In this document: in pieces, positions 23,648 through 31,696 of the stretch
How the letters are laid out: every line of letters starts with the position of its first letter
Position numbering within the stretch: the stretch's first letter is position 1
From: Curtobacterium sp. VKM Ac-1376
GTDB lineage: Bacteria > Actinomycetota > Actinomycetes > Actinomycetales > Microbacteriaceae
Direction: 5' to 3'
NCBI RefSeq assembly: GCF_015351025.1
Contig: NZ_JADKRV010000024.1
Coordinates: 1 to 35,023, forward strand
DNA: 35,023 nt
Program-made: the position numbers and the translations under genes
The notes under the pieces: model-generated
Told to the model about the DNA's origin: nothing
The model's database searches: none
What the model saw: only the letters and a program-made list of their open reading frames with translations

Positions 23648-24004
23648 GTGAACCTCGACGTGATCGGAGCCGCGATCGTCTCGATCAGCGGTGCCCTCTT
23701 CGCGACCGCTTCGATCTGGTGTCTAATCGGTCTTTTGCTCAAAACACGAGCAAAGCCTGTGCTCCCAGCAGCTTCCAGAGCCCACCTGTTCACGTCGGCA
23801 TTGACGGTCTTCGCCGGGCTCGTGGTCCACATTATCGGCTTCTTCCCCGAAGCCTTCGTGCTCATCTACGCGGGTGCAACGTCAACGCTTGTCGCCGTCT
23901 TCGTCGCACGTACGACGGATCGCACTACTCCCCGCCGGGTCACGGGACCAGCACTACTCACGGCAAGCGGGATCGTCGCGCTCACCATCGGGCTGCTCAT
24001 CTGA
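23648..24004 (+). CDS. Small membrane protein of the monooxygenase operon, 118 aa
   Basis: GTG start three bases after the monooxygenase stop. Four likely membrane helices: VIGAAIVSISGALFATASIWCLIGLLL, HLFTSALTVFAGLVVHIIGFF, AFVLIYAGATSTLVAVFVA and ALLTASGIVALTIGLLI, with basic residues in the loops. Family not recognised. Translation in tandem suggests a role alongside the enzyme, for example handling the same compound at the membrane, but nothing in the protein shows this. Confidence 0.65.
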   Translation: MNLDVIGAAIVSISGALFATASIWCLIGLLLKTRAKPVLPAASRAHLFTSALTVFAGLVVHIIGFFPEAFVLIYAGATSTLVAVFVARTTDRTTPRRVTGPALLTASGIVALTIGLLI

Positions 24005-24070
24005 CCGCTAAACAGTCTCCGGTGGGCAAAAGTACGTGCGCAAGAACGTGCCATTCAGCGTGCTCACCTA

Positions 24071-24289
24071 CAGCCCGGCGTCAGCTACTACGAGCCGGCC
24101 GAGGGTGCGCGATTCCGGTACCGGTACCGGTACCGGTACCGGGACCTCGGCCTGACCTACGTCGGCCGGGTGATGCGTGCCCTCCACCAGAACCGGATTG
24201 ACTACCTCGAGGCCAGTTACATGCTCGGCGCGAAGATTCCCACGGTCGAGAAGCTCGAGCAGGAGTACCAGCGACGAGGCAGCCAGTGA
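24071..24289 (+). pseudogene. ImmA/XRE-type antitoxin-like protein, C-terminal fragment
   Basis: The frame reads QPGVSYYEPAEGARF, then Arg-Tyr repeats from the (GGTACC)4 array, then DLGLTYVGRVMRALHQNRID, then YLEASYMLGAKI. The pattern LG-x-x-Y/F-V-x-x-V-x-x-A at the start and A-S-x-x-LG-x-K-x-x-x-x-x-K-L at the end matches the C-terminus of XRE proteins with an ImmA/IrrE (DUF955) domain. The HEXXH metalloprotease part and the helix-turn-helix are absent. A neighbouring frame (YVRKNVPFSVLTYSPA, 24030-24077) may be the preceding piece, shifted by one base. The stop overlaps the DUF4411 start by GTGA, the usual antitoxin-toxin arrangement. Confidence 0.55.
24117..24140. repeat. (GGTACC)4 hexanucleotide tandem repeat
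   Basis: Four perfect copies, the same unit as at 17364-17400. It lies in frame within the ImmA-like fragment and adds Arg-Tyr dipeptides to it. Confidence 0.95.
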
Positions 24290-24762
24290 CCGACTACACC
24301 CTCGACACGAACATCCTCATCCTGCTTAACCGGCACTACCCGCGCGACATCTTCCCCGGCCCCTGGACGGAACTCGAAGCGCTCATCGACGCTCGGCACG
24401 CCTGCATCTGCTGGGAGGTCCTCGACGAACTCGCTCGCGGCGGCGACCAGCTGCACAGCTGGGCGAAGAACGAGACTGGCTTCGTCTGTGAGATCACCGC
24501 CGAGGAGATCCCGATCGTCGACGCGATCAGCACGGCGCACCCTGGCTGAGTGCAGGGCACTGCCAACGCTGCCGACCCGTGGCTGATCGCCCATGCCGCC
24601 GTCGGCGGCCGCACGATTGTCACCGAGGAGCGCCGCGCCGGTGACGCTGTGCAGGACCACGATCAGAAGATCCCCAACGTCGCCACCGAACACCAGGTCG
24701 ACACGATGACGTTCTTCGCGCTCGCCCGCGCGGAGGGGTGGCAATTCGCCTCGACCGCCTGA
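24286..24762 (+). pseudogene. DUF4411 PIN-like toxin with in-frame stop
   Basis: The GTG at 24286 opens MTDYTLDTNILILLNRHYPRD, then FPGPWTELEALIDARHACICWEVLDELARGGDQLHSWAK, matching the DUF4411 family of PIN-domain-like proteins: Asp in LDTN, a Y-P-x-D-I-F-P-G-x-W block, V-x-D-E-L. After AHPG comes TGA (24547-24549), and the same frame goes straight on with VQGTANAADPWLIAHAAVGG and KIPNVATEHQVDT, the second half of the family. Relatives have a Trp at the stop position, so one G-to-A change (TGG to TGA) explains it. The stop removes the third acidic residue (ADPWLIA) of the presumed RNase site. Partner of the ImmA-like fragment upstream. Confidence 0.75.
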
Positions 24763-24783
24763 GCGATGCCAAACCGGACCGGG

Positions 24784-25476
24784 TCAGACGAAGCCGACGT
24801 TGAGCTCGTAGAGGTCACCGCGGTAGAGCGACACCGTGGCCTCGATGATGCCCTCCTGCGCGTCGAGGCCGCGCGCTCGGACGCGAAGGCACGGGGTGTG
24901 CTTGGGGACGTCGAGCAGTTTCGCGTCCGCGGGGGCGGGGGCTACGGCGGCGATGCGGGAGTCGGCGCGGGAGAGCTCGACGCCGTACTTGCGGCCAAGG
25001 AGTTCGTAGAGCGACCCGGTGAGGTCGTGTCCGAGCAGGCCAGGGAACCGGTCTGCGGGTAGCGCCGTCCGGTCGATGCTCAGAGGGGTGTCGTCGCCGA
25101 AACGAAGCCGGTCGATGAGAAACACCTGCGCGCCGGCATCGAGGTTCAGCCGTTCCGCGACGACGTCGGAGGCGACCTCGAGCGACATCCCGAGCACTTT
25201 CGCGTGCGCGGTCATCCCCGCTGCCCTCATCGACTCGGTGAACGACGCCAACGTCATCTGCTTCGTCAAGCTGGGTTGCGCGACGAAGGTGCCGCGGCCG
25301 CGGATCCCGACGATGCGCTTGGCAGTGGAGAGCACCTCGAGGGCGCGGCGGACGGTCATGTTCGAGACGCCATACTCGACGGCGAGCTCCTGCTCACTGG
25401 GCAGCCGGTCCCCGGGCTGCATCGACGAGATCGTCTGGGACAGGCCCTTGAGGACGGTCTCGTACTTCGGTGGCAT
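24784..25476 (-). CDS. GntR/HutC-family regulator of amino-sugar genes (DasR/NagR-like)
   Basis: 230 residues. Winged helix at the N-terminus (PGDRLPSEQELAVEYGVSNMTVRRALEVLSTAKRIVGIRGRGTFVA) and a UTRA ligand domain in the rest (LASFTESMRAAGMTAHAKVLGM, QVFLIDRLRFGDDTPLSIDRTALPADRFPGLL, ATVSLYRGDLYEL), the HutC type that senses phosphorylated sugars. DasR and NagR of this type respond to GlcN-6-P or GlcNAc-6-P. It lies 42 bp downstream of nanE on the same strand, so it probably belongs to the kinase-nanE operon. The palindrome at 27246-27268 is its candidate operator. It is convergent with the DUF4411 gene. Confidence 0.9.
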   Translation of the reverse strand: MPPKYETVLKGLSQTISSMQPGDRLPSEQELAVEYGVSNMTVRRALEVLSTAKRIVGIRGRGTFVAQPSLTKQMTLASFTESMRAAGMTAHAKVLGMSLEVASDVVAERLNLDAGAQVFLIDRLRFGDDTPLSIDRTALPADRFPGLLGHDLTGSLYELLGRKYGVELSRADSRIAAVAPAPADAKLLDVPKHTPCLRVRARGLDAQEGIIEATVSLYRGDLYELNVGFV

Positions 25477-25518
25477 GGGCTTTACTCTCGCAGATCTGAT
25501 GCGCCGCGCCCAGCGACG

Positions 25519-26232
25519 CTAGTTCCCGGCCGCCACAGGCGACTTCGACGCCTCGACGACGTCCTTCGCGAGCGCGAACGTGTCCGTGACCGCACGCCCG
25601 ATGACCACGGTCGTCGCACCGGCGGAGAACGCGGCGCGGACATCATCCGGGGTGGCGAAGCGGCCCTCGGCGACGACGGGCACGTTCGGGTATTCCCGGC
25701 ACAGCTGCTCGAGCGCGGTGAGGTTCGGGCCCCCCGGGCGTACGTCCTCGTCGGAAGCGGGGATCAGGGTAGTGCCGATGACGTCGACGCCAGCAGCGAT
25801 GGCGTTCGCGGCCTCGTCGGCGGCGGCGAGGTCGCCCATCACGGTCAGCCCACGGGCGTGCGCGTGCGCCACGACCTCCTCGAGGGTCTGGTCGTGCGGA
25901 CGGGGGCGGGGGGAGGCGTCGAGGGCGATGATCGTTGCGCCGGCGTCCGCGACGGCGTCGACGTCGTCGGTGGTGGCGGTGATGTACACCTCGCTGCCGT
26001 CGTAGTGCTTCTTCAGGATACCGATGATGGGGATCGACGTCGCGGCGGCCACAGCCTTGATGTCGTCGACGCCCTGCACGCGGGTGCCGACCGCGCCGGC
26101 GACTTCGGCGGCGCGCGCCATTGCGGCCATCACGTACGGGTCGCGCAGCGGGCTGCCCTCGGGGGCCTGGCAGGAGATCACGAGCCCGGGGATTGGCCAG
26201 GTGGTGGCGTTGGTCATCGTCGTTCCAATCAT
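25519..26232 (-). CDS. nanE: N-acylglucosamine-6-phosphate 2-epimerase (ManNAc-6-P to GlcNAc-6-P)
   Basis: 237 residues as open from the ATG at 26232, which overlaps the kinase stop by ATGA; a second ATG at 26217 gives a start closer to most relatives. TIM-barrel protein with the family signatures LVISCQAPEGSPLRDPYVMAAMA (N-terminal), GTRVQGVDDI, IPIIGILKKHYDGSEVYIT with the catalytic-region Lys, DASPRPRP, VMGDLAAADEAANA and a phosphate-binding end VPVVAEGRFATPDDVRAAFSAGATTVVIG. It converts N-acetylmannosamine-6-P to N-acetylglucosamine-6-P in sialic acid or ManNAc breakdown. Kinase gene upstream and GntR gene downstream on the same strand. Confidence 0.93.
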   Translation of the reverse strand: MIGTTMTNATTWPIPGLVISCQAPEGSPLRDPYVMAAMARAAEVAGAVGTRVQGVDDIKAVAAATSIPIIGILKKHYDGSEVYITATTDDVDAVADAGATIIALDASPRPRPHDQTLEEVVAHAHARGLTVMGDLAAADEAANAIAAGVDVIGTTLIPASDEDVRPGGPNLTALEQLCREYPNVPVVAEGRFATPDDVRAAFSAGATTVVIGRAVTDTFALAKDVVEASKSPVAAGN

Positions 26233-27161
26233 TCGTGACGGTATTCAGCGGCCATGTGGCCGAAGTCGGTGAGGGTGTCCAGGTGCAGCAGGTGCGCCAA
26301 CCCTTCGAACGGGGTCGCGACCGGAGCGGTCCACTGTGCGTTCGGGAACTTCGCGAGGATCCGTTCGGACAGCACCGGTTCCAGTAGGTCGCGGCTGAGC
26401 GCCACCCGACCGGCGGTGCACCAGCGAAGGTCATCGCCGAGTTCGGCGCGGGAGGCGACCGCGACGATCGCGTCGCCGATGTACCCGGCTGCGTCGTGCC
26501 AGATCTGCCGGGCCACCGGATCACCGGTGCGGGCGGCGTCGGCGACATCGATCGCGAAGGCCGCGGTCGTGGCGATCGGGGTACCGGAGCTGGCGATCAC
26601 GGTGGGCATCACCTCAACGGGGCCGTACCGGCGTACCGCTGCGTCCAGCAGTCGCGGGGATCCGCCGGCGCGGCCATCGGCGGCGCTGAGCGCAGCAACG
26701 ATACCCGCGCGGCCGATCCACCAGCCAGAACCGTTGTCGCCAAGCATTGCGCCAACCCCGTCGGCGCGGGTCGCGCCGGCCGGCCCGAATGCCAACGCGA
26801 CGATCCCGGTACCGGCAGCGACCATCGCCCCGGGCGCACCGTCCAGGGCGCCGAGGAACGCGCTGACCCCGTCGTCGGCGAGACGCAGCACGCGTGTCGC
26901 GTGCCCTGCGTTCAGCGCCTGGCCGAGCCGGGTGATGTCCGGGACTGCGCCGAACAAGCCCGAGCAGCCGGCAGCGACCCGGTCGATCTTCGGCGCGCCG
27001 AGCTCGTCCGCTGCGGTCGCGATCGACGCCTCGATCGCCTGGCAGATATCGCTGCCGGAGACAAAGCCGGGCAGGTCATCCACCTCACCCACGACCTCGC
27101 CGGAGAGAACGAGTCGTGCGCGGGCAGAGGTCTGCCCGACGTCGAGAAGCATGTCGATCAT
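26229..27161 (-). CDS. BadF/BadG-type sugar kinase (N-acetylglucosamine/ManNAc kinase-like)
   Basis: 310 residues. The protein has the BadF/BcrA ATPase fold of mammalian-type N-acetylglucosamine kinases: the first phosphate loop MLLDVGQTSARARLV, a helix DDGVSAFLGALDGAPGAMVAAGTGIVALAF containing the second phosphate motif GTG, and the hallmark GAMLGDNGSGWWIGRAG. It would phosphorylate an N-acetylated hexosamine at C6, and its translational overlap with nanE suggests ManNAc or GlcNAc as substrate. First gene of the leftward operon, divergent from the ABC transporter. The usual ROK-type NanK is absent, so this may replace it. Confidence 0.85.
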   Translation of the reverse strand: MIDMLLDVGQTSARARLVLSGEVVGEVDDLPGFVSGSDICQAIEASIATAADELGAPKIDRVAAGCSGLFGAVPDITRLGQALNAGHATRVLRLADDGVSAFLGALDGAPGAMVAAGTGIVALAFGPAGATRADGVGAMLGDNGSGWWIGRAGIVAALSAADGRAGGSPRLLDAAVRRYGPVEVMPTVIASSGTPIATTAAFAIDVADAARTGDPVARQIWHDAAGYIGDAIVAVASRAELGDDLRWCTAGRVALSRDLLEPVLSERILAKFPNAQWTAPVATPFEGLAHLLHLDTLTDFGHMAAEYRHE

Positions 27162-27309
27162 CGGCGATCTCCCTCGTGTTACGGGCTGGTTTCAACGCTT
27201 GCAGGGGGCCAGCGGCGGTGTTAGCGTAACGCCAATCCTAGAGACGTTCAATAACCCTAGGGTTGAACATACGCGGCAGCTAACGCCCGTCACCGCAAAG
27301 GAGCGCACC
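27162..27309. promoter_or_regulatory. Divergent promoter region with palindromic operator
   Basis: The 148 bp between the kinase and binding-protein genes hold a perfect 12-bp palindrome AACCCTAGGGTT (27253-27264) with outer arms GTTCAA (27246-27251) and TTGAAC (27263-27268). A smaller dyad GTTAGCGTAAC lies just upstream. The GntR regulator encoded at 24784-25476 is the likely binder. It does not look like the DasR site known from Streptomyces. Confidence 0.6.
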
Positions 27310-28641
27310 ATGGTCCCACCCCGCACGAAACGGCGGATCCTAGCCGTTCTCGGCGTCGCAACCGTCGCCACTCTTCTCTCCGCCTGCAGCAGCGGATCGA
27401 CCGGTTCCACCGACGATGGTGGGAAGCCCTCCGGCACCGTGCATGTCCTCGCTGAGGACATCAACTACACGGACAACTGGAAGAGCCTGCTGCCGGAGTT
27501 CGAGAAGAAGACCGGTATCACGGTCAAGATCGACACCGTCCCCTACAGCAACCTCTCCTCGAAGGTGCTCCTGGGGTTCAGCCAGAAGTCCAGCGACTAC
27601 GACGTCGTCTTCAACGACAACGTCTTCGGCTCCGGCTACCACCAGTCGAAGTACGTCGACGACCTCACCCCGTACCTGAAGTACGGCAAGCAGTTCGCCA
27701 CCACGAGCGATTACTACGAGCCCTACCTCTCCCCGATGCAGAAGAGCGGCGCGACGTTCGGCCTGCCGGTGTATGGCGAGAGCACGATGCTGATGTACCG
27801 CAAGGACCTGTTCGAGCAGTACGGCATCGACGGTCCGCCGAAGACGATGGACGAGCTCGAAGCCGCCGCGGAGACCATCCAGGAGAAGTCCGGTGGCAAG
27901 GTCGCGGGCATCACGCTCCGCGGCGCCACCGGCATCCAGTCGGTGTACCCGTGGTCCGGGTTCCTCCGGGCGTTCGGCGGGTCGTACTACACCAAGGGCG
28001 GCAAGCTCGACGTGGACTCCGCCGACGCGGTGAAGGCGACCACGTTCTGGACGGATCTGCTGAAGAACTACGGCCCCTCCGGTGTGGGGAACTTCGACTG
28101 GGAGCAGAACCGCATCGCGTTCACCCAGGGCAAGGCGGCGATGACCATCGACGCCACCGCGAACGGCCCGTACAACGAAGACGCGTCCGCCTCGACGATC
28201 GCCGGGAAGGTCGGCTATGCCGCCATCCCGTACGACATCTCCAACCCGCCCACCTCCGGCAACACCAACAACTCGCTGAACGTGCACGGGCTCTACCTGA
28301 ACACCAACAGCAAGAACAAGAACGCTGCGGCCGAGTTCATGCTCTGGGCCACCAGCCCGGACGTGCAGGCCAACGCCGTGAAGACCGGTGACGCCGTCGG
28401 TGTCACCGCAACGAGCGTCCTCGAGGGCAAGGAGTACGCCGACAAGTACGGCGCATTCCAGGACACCGTCGCCGCGCAGGTGAAGACCGGCAACGTCGAC
28501 TACCTCCCGGGTGGTCAGGACTCCAACACCATCATCACCGCGGTCGGGCAGGCCCTGTCGCAGGCGCTGGCGGGCGAGAAGTCGCCGAAGGCAGCGCTGC
28601 AGCAGGCGCAGCAGACCCTCGACCAGCAACTGGGCAAGTAA
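27310..28641 (+). CDS. Sugar ABC transporter, substrate-binding lipoprotein
   Basis: 443 residues; AAAGGAG precedes the ATG. A basic N-terminus (PPRTKRR), a hydrophobic segment and the lipobox LLSAC show a lipoprotein signal, with Cys about residue 23. The mature part is a family 1 (MalE-like) binding protein: SGTVHVLAEDINYTDNWKSLLPEFEKKTGITVKI, FGLPVYGESTMLMYRKDLFEQYGI, FTQGKAAMTIDATANGPYNED, and the late conserved AAAEFMLWATSPDVQ. Place in the locus suggests an N-acetylated amino sugar as ligand. A strong hairpin follows the stop and may hold the expression of this gene above that of the permeases. Confidence 0.93.
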   Translation: MVPPRTKRRILAVLGVATVATLLSACSSGSTGSTDDGGKPSGTVHVLAEDINYTDNWKSLLPEFEKKTGITVKIDTVPYSNLSSKVLLGFSQKSSDYDVVFNDNVFGSGYHQSKYVDDLTPYLKYGKQFATTSDYYEPYLSPMQKSGATFGLPVYGESTMLMYRKDLFEQYGIDGPPKTMDELEAAAETIQEKSGGKVAGITLRGATGIQSVYPWSGFLRAFGGSYYTKGGKLDVDSADAVKATTFWTDLLKNYGPSGVGNFDWEQNRIAFTQGKAAMTIDATANGPYNEDASASTIAGKVGYAAIPYDISNPPTSGNTNNSLNVHGLYLNTNSKNKNAAAEFMLWATSPDVQANAVKTGDAVGVTATSVLEGKEYADKYGAFQDTVAAQVKTGNVDYLPGGQDSNTIITAVGQALSQALAGEKSPKAALQQAQQTLDQQLGK

Positions 28642-28650
28642 CGCACCACC

Positions 28651-28687
28651 GGCAGGCCGGCTCCGCGTCAGCGCGAGCCGGCCTGCC
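28651..28687 (+). terminator. Intercistronic hairpin (attenuating terminator)
   Basis: GGCAGGCCGGCTC (28651-28663) pairs perfectly with GAGCCGGCCTGCC (28675-28687), 13 bp with an 11-base loop and no U tract, just after the binding-protein stop. This position is typical of hairpins that stabilise the binding-protein message or partly stop transcription before the permease genes. Confidence 0.65.
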
Positions 28688-28707
28688 CCTCGACCAGGAA
28701 GTCATCG

Positions 28708-29676
28708 ATGACAACCACAGCTCCCCGCGCCGCCGCGGAACCCGCACGGCCGGCCCCGAAGCCGGCACCCACCCGCCGCAAGCGCGGAAACCTCCGACAC
28801 ACGCTGGCGAAGGCGTCGCTGGCGCTGCCCGCCGCGATCGTGATCGTTCCCCTGCTGGTGATCCTCGTCGTGCAGGGCTTCCAACTCGTTACCCACAACG
28901 AAAACCTCACCCGCCCCGGCTCCGGTGACATCTGGGTCGGCTTCGGCAACTTCACCCGCGCATTCACCGACCCAGACCTCCTCGGCTCGATCCGCGTCAC
29001 CGTCGAATACGTCATCGTCGGCGTCGGCCTGGAAATGGTCATCGGTGTCGGTATCGCGCTGCTGATGAACGGCCGCATCCCCGGCAAGGGCGTCATCCGG
29101 GCGCTGATCCTGATCCCGATGGTCCTCACCCCCGTCGTCGCAGGCCTCATGTGGCGACTCCTGCTCGATCCGACCGCCGGGTTCGTCAACTACCTCCTCG
29201 GCATCGTCGGCCTGGGCAGTAACCACGCCTTCCTCGCCGACACCGCCACCGCCCTGCCCGCGGTGATCCTCGTCGAGATCTGGCAGAACACCCCATTCGT
29301 GATCATCATCGTGCTCGCCGGACTGGAATCACTGGACCCGTCCCCACGGGAAGCGGGCTCCCTCGACGGCGCGAACCGGTGGCAGATGCTCCGCCACATC
29401 ACCATCCCGATGCTCGCCCCGGTGCTGTCCGTGGTACTGCTGCTGCGCATCATCGACGCGGTGAAGACCTTCGCGCTGGTGTCCACGATGACTCAGGGCG
29501 GCCCCGGCACCTCGACGATGACGATCTCGAACTACGTCTACCAGGCCGGATTCACCACCTTCGACATCGGCTACTCCACCACCCTCGGGCTCATCGTCTC
29601 CGTCGCGATGCTGATCCTGCTGTTCCCGACCGCGGGCCGCCTGATGGGCCTGCGCATCCGAAAGGGCAACCGATGA
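28708..29676 (+). CDS. Sugar ABC transporter permease (MalF-like)
   Basis: 322 residues; AGGAAG precedes the ATG. After a Pro/Ala-rich, basic cytoplasmic tail come six membrane helices (LALPAAIVIVPLLVILVVQGF first). The EAA loop that contacts the ATPase reads EAGSLDGANRWQMLRHITIPML near residue 215. FVIIIVLAGLESLDP and TISNYVYQAGFTTFDIGYSTTLG are typical of the MalF side of carbohydrate importers. Followed by the partner permease with a four-base ATGA overlap. No ATPase gene is in the locus, so a shared MsiK-type ATPase encoded elsewhere is likely. Confidence 0.93.
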   Translation: MTTTAPRAAAEPARPAPKPAPTRRKRGNLRHTLAKASLALPAAIVIVPLLVILVVQGFQLVTHNENLTRPGSGDIWVGFGNFTRAFTDPDLLGSIRVTVEYVIVGVGLEMVIGVGIALLMNGRIPGKGVIRALILIPMVLTPVVAGLMWRLLLDPTAGFVNYLLGIVGLGSNHAFLADTATALPAVILVEIWQNTPFVIIIVLAGLESLDPSPREAGSLDGANRWQMLRHITIPMLAPVLSVVLLLRIIDAVKTFALVSTMTQGGPGTSTMTISNYVYQAGFTTFDIGYSTTLGLIVSVAMLILLFPTAGRLMGLRIRKGNR

Positions 29677-30503
29677 AGGAAACCCGCACCCGCGTCGTCC
29701 TCAGCTCCGCGGTGGTGTACCTGTTCGTCCTGTGGTGCATCGCCCCGGTGATCTGGCTCGTGTCGACGTCGCTGAAGAGCGACGTGCAGGCGTTCAGCCC
29801 CACCCCGGTGTGGTTCTTCGTCCCGCAGTTCCACAACTACGTCGACGCGTTCGTCAACGGCGGCGTCGGCCACTCGATGATCACCAGCGCCATCGTCGCG
29901 ATCGTCTCCTCCGTCCTCGGCATCGTCGCAGGCCTGCCGCTGGCGTACCTGTCGACACAGATCTGGCCGTCCGAGAGCGTCCAGTCCGCCCGACTGACCC
30001 TCGGCATCCTGCTGCTGACCATCGTTCCGCCGGTGCTCAGCCTCACCCCGTACTACCGCACCCTGTTCGGCATCGGCCTGACCGGCAATGCGGTCGGCCT
30101 GACGATCGTGCACACCTTCTACGCGATCCTGCTCGCGGTGCTGATCTTCCGGTCGTTCCTGGTGAACTTCCCCCGGGAGGTCCGCGAAGCGGCCCTGATC
30201 GACGGGCTCGGGGAGTGGCGCACCCTCGCCCAGACGATCCTGCCGAACGTGTGGGGCGCCCTGTTCGCCACGTTCGTGCTGGCGCTGATCCAGTCCTGGA
30301 ACGAGTTCCTCTACGCCCTCGTCCTCACCAGCGGCGACAGCTCCACCGTCCCCGTCACCATCTCCGGCTTCCTGAGCTTCTTCGGCACCAACTGGGCGCG
30401 CCTGACCGCGGCCGGTGTCATCGGAGCGCTGCCGATCGTCATCTTCGCCATCGTCGTCCGCAAGCACATGGCCCGCGGGCTCTCGTTCGGCGGCGTCAAG
30501 TAA
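29673..30503 (+). CDS. Sugar ABC transporter permease (MalG-like)
   Basis: 276 residues, six membrane helices. The EAA loop reads REAALIDGLGEWRTLAQTILPNVWGAL near residue 180, and SWNEFLYALVLTS with a C-terminal RGLSFGGVK are characteristic of MalG-type permeases. The start overlaps the previous stop (ATGA), so the two subunits are made together. Works with the binding protein at 27310-28641. Confidence 0.93.
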   Translation: MKETRTRVVLSSAVVYLFVLWCIAPVIWLVSTSLKSDVQAFSPTPVWFFVPQFHNYVDAFVNGGVGHSMITSAIVAIVSSVLGIVAGLPLAYLSTQIWPSESVQSARLTLGILLLTIVPPVLSLTPYYRTLFGIGLTGNAVGLTIVHTFYAILLAVLIFRSFLVNFPREVREAALIDGLGEWRTLAQTILPNVWGALFATFVLALIQSWNEFLYALVLTSGDSSTVPVTISGFLSFFGTNWARLTAAGVIGALPIVIFAIVVRKHMARGLSFGGVK

Positions 30504-30533
30504 CTATCTCTCCCGGAAGGAGAACACCCCACC

Positions 30534-31532
30534 ATGGTTCGTGTAGGAGTCATCGGTCTCGGCGCCATCGGCCGCGAGCACCTCGACATTTACCGCAGCA
30601 TCCCCGGCGTCGAGGTCACCGCCGTCGCCGACTTCCAGCGCAACGTCGCCGACGACGTCGCGAAGGAGATCGGCGCGCAGGCGTTCGGCAGCGCCGAGGA
30701 ACTTCTCGCCGCTGGCGTCGTCGACGCCGTCACCCTCTCCACCCCCGACCACCTGCACCACGACGACGCCGTCAAGATCCTCAACGCCGGTGTCCACCTG
30801 CTGCTGGAGAAGCCGATCGCGACGACCGTCGAGGAATCTGACGACCTCGTCCGCGTCGCCGAAGCCGCGAACGTCATCGCGATGCCCGGCCACACACTCC
30901 GCTTCGCCAACCAGTACCTCACCGCGAAGAACCTCGTCGCCTCCGGCGCCGTCGGCGACATCATCCACGGCAATGTGCGCCGCAACAACAAGGTCAGCGT
31001 CGCCCGCCGTGTGAATGGCCGCACCTCGGTGACGTTCTTCCTCGGCATCCACGACATCGATGCCCTGACCTGGATCGCGGGGGAGAAGGTCGTCGCCGTG
31101 CAGGCGTTCGAATCCAGCCAGCGCACCCCCGATGGCGGCCAGGCCGTCGCTGTGACCGCGAACCTCCGTCTCGAAGGCGGCGGCATCGTCGCGCTCGAGG
31201 CGGCATGGGGGCTGCCGGATGCGTACCCGACGGACATCGACGCGCGGCTCCGTCTCGTCGGCGACGCCGGGGAGGTCAAGATCGACATCCACGACTTCGG
31301 GATGAGCGCCTTCACCGAGCAGCTGCGGTATCCGGTCCCGTTCGCCGGCCCCGTCTACGGCGGCCCGCAGGGGATGCTCTACGAAGAGCTCAACGCGTTC
31401 CTCCGCGCCGTCCGCGGTGAGATCGAGGTGCCCGTGTCGATGCGTGACGCCGCCGACGCGGTCCGCGTCGCCGTGACGATCGACAAGGCGATCAGCACCG
31501 GCAACACCGAAGAGGTCGTCTACGCCTCATGA
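30534..31532 (+). CDS. Gfo/Idh/MocA-family oxidoreductase
   Basis: 332 residues; GGAAGGAG lies upstream of the ATG. Rossmann motif GVIGLGAIGREH at the N-terminus, the family box LLLEKPIATT (Lys as catalytic), then GIHDIDALTW containing the presumed catalytic His/Asp. Substrates in this family are sugars or cyclitols with NAD(P). In this locus it may act on a modified amino sugar. Family relatives in sialic-acid loci (YjhC/NanOx type) convert 2,7-anhydro-Neu5Ac, but whether this protein does so cannot be told from the sequence. Same operon as the permeases (30 bp gap), followed by a hairpin. Confidence 0.9.
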   Translation: MVRVGVIGLGAIGREHLDIYRSIPGVEVTAVADFQRNVADDVAKEIGAQAFGSAEELLAAGVVDAVTLSTPDHLHHDDAVKILNAGVHLLLEKPIATTVEESDDLVRVAEAANVIAMPGHTLRFANQYLTAKNLVASGAVGDIIHGNVRRNNKVSVARRVNGRTSVTFFLGIHDIDALTWIAGEKVVAVQAFESSQRTPDGGQAVAVTANLRLEGGGIVALEAAWGLPDAYPTDIDARLRLVGDAGEVKIDIHDFGMSAFTEQLRYPVPFAGPVYGGPQGMLYEELNAFLRAVRGEIEVPVSMRDAADAVRVAVTIDKAISTGNTEEVVYAS

Positions 31533-31544
31533 GCGCATCACCGC

Positions 31545-31577
31545 CGGGCGGGAGAGCACATCGTGCGCTCCCGCCCG
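31545..31577 (+). terminator. Hairpin terminator after the Gfo/Idh gene
   Basis: CGGGCGGGAG (31545-31554) pairs with CTCCCGCCCG (31568-31577), and the loop adds GCAC/GTGC pairing. No U tract, as is often the case in GC-rich actinobacteria. It separates the ABC operon from the MFS-nagB-nagA part. Confidence 0.65.
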
Positions 31578-31696
31578 TGCGGCGTTCCCGCCACCTTCCC
31601 ACCTGTAGCGCGCGTCACCGTCGACCTGCGACCACTCGTTCCACCCCAGCCCGGCACCCCCACCCGGCCGGCCCACTCCCGACACGATTGAGACCC

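Noticed and set aside
24015..24030. Sequence GGGCAAAAGT shared with the TetR operator region (21425-21434)
   Set aside because: Only about ten bases match and the palindrome is not preserved, so it is probably chance.
25204..26238. 344-codon plus-strand frame across gntR and nanE
   Set aside because: It is antisense to two clearly identified genes and matches nothing recognisable.
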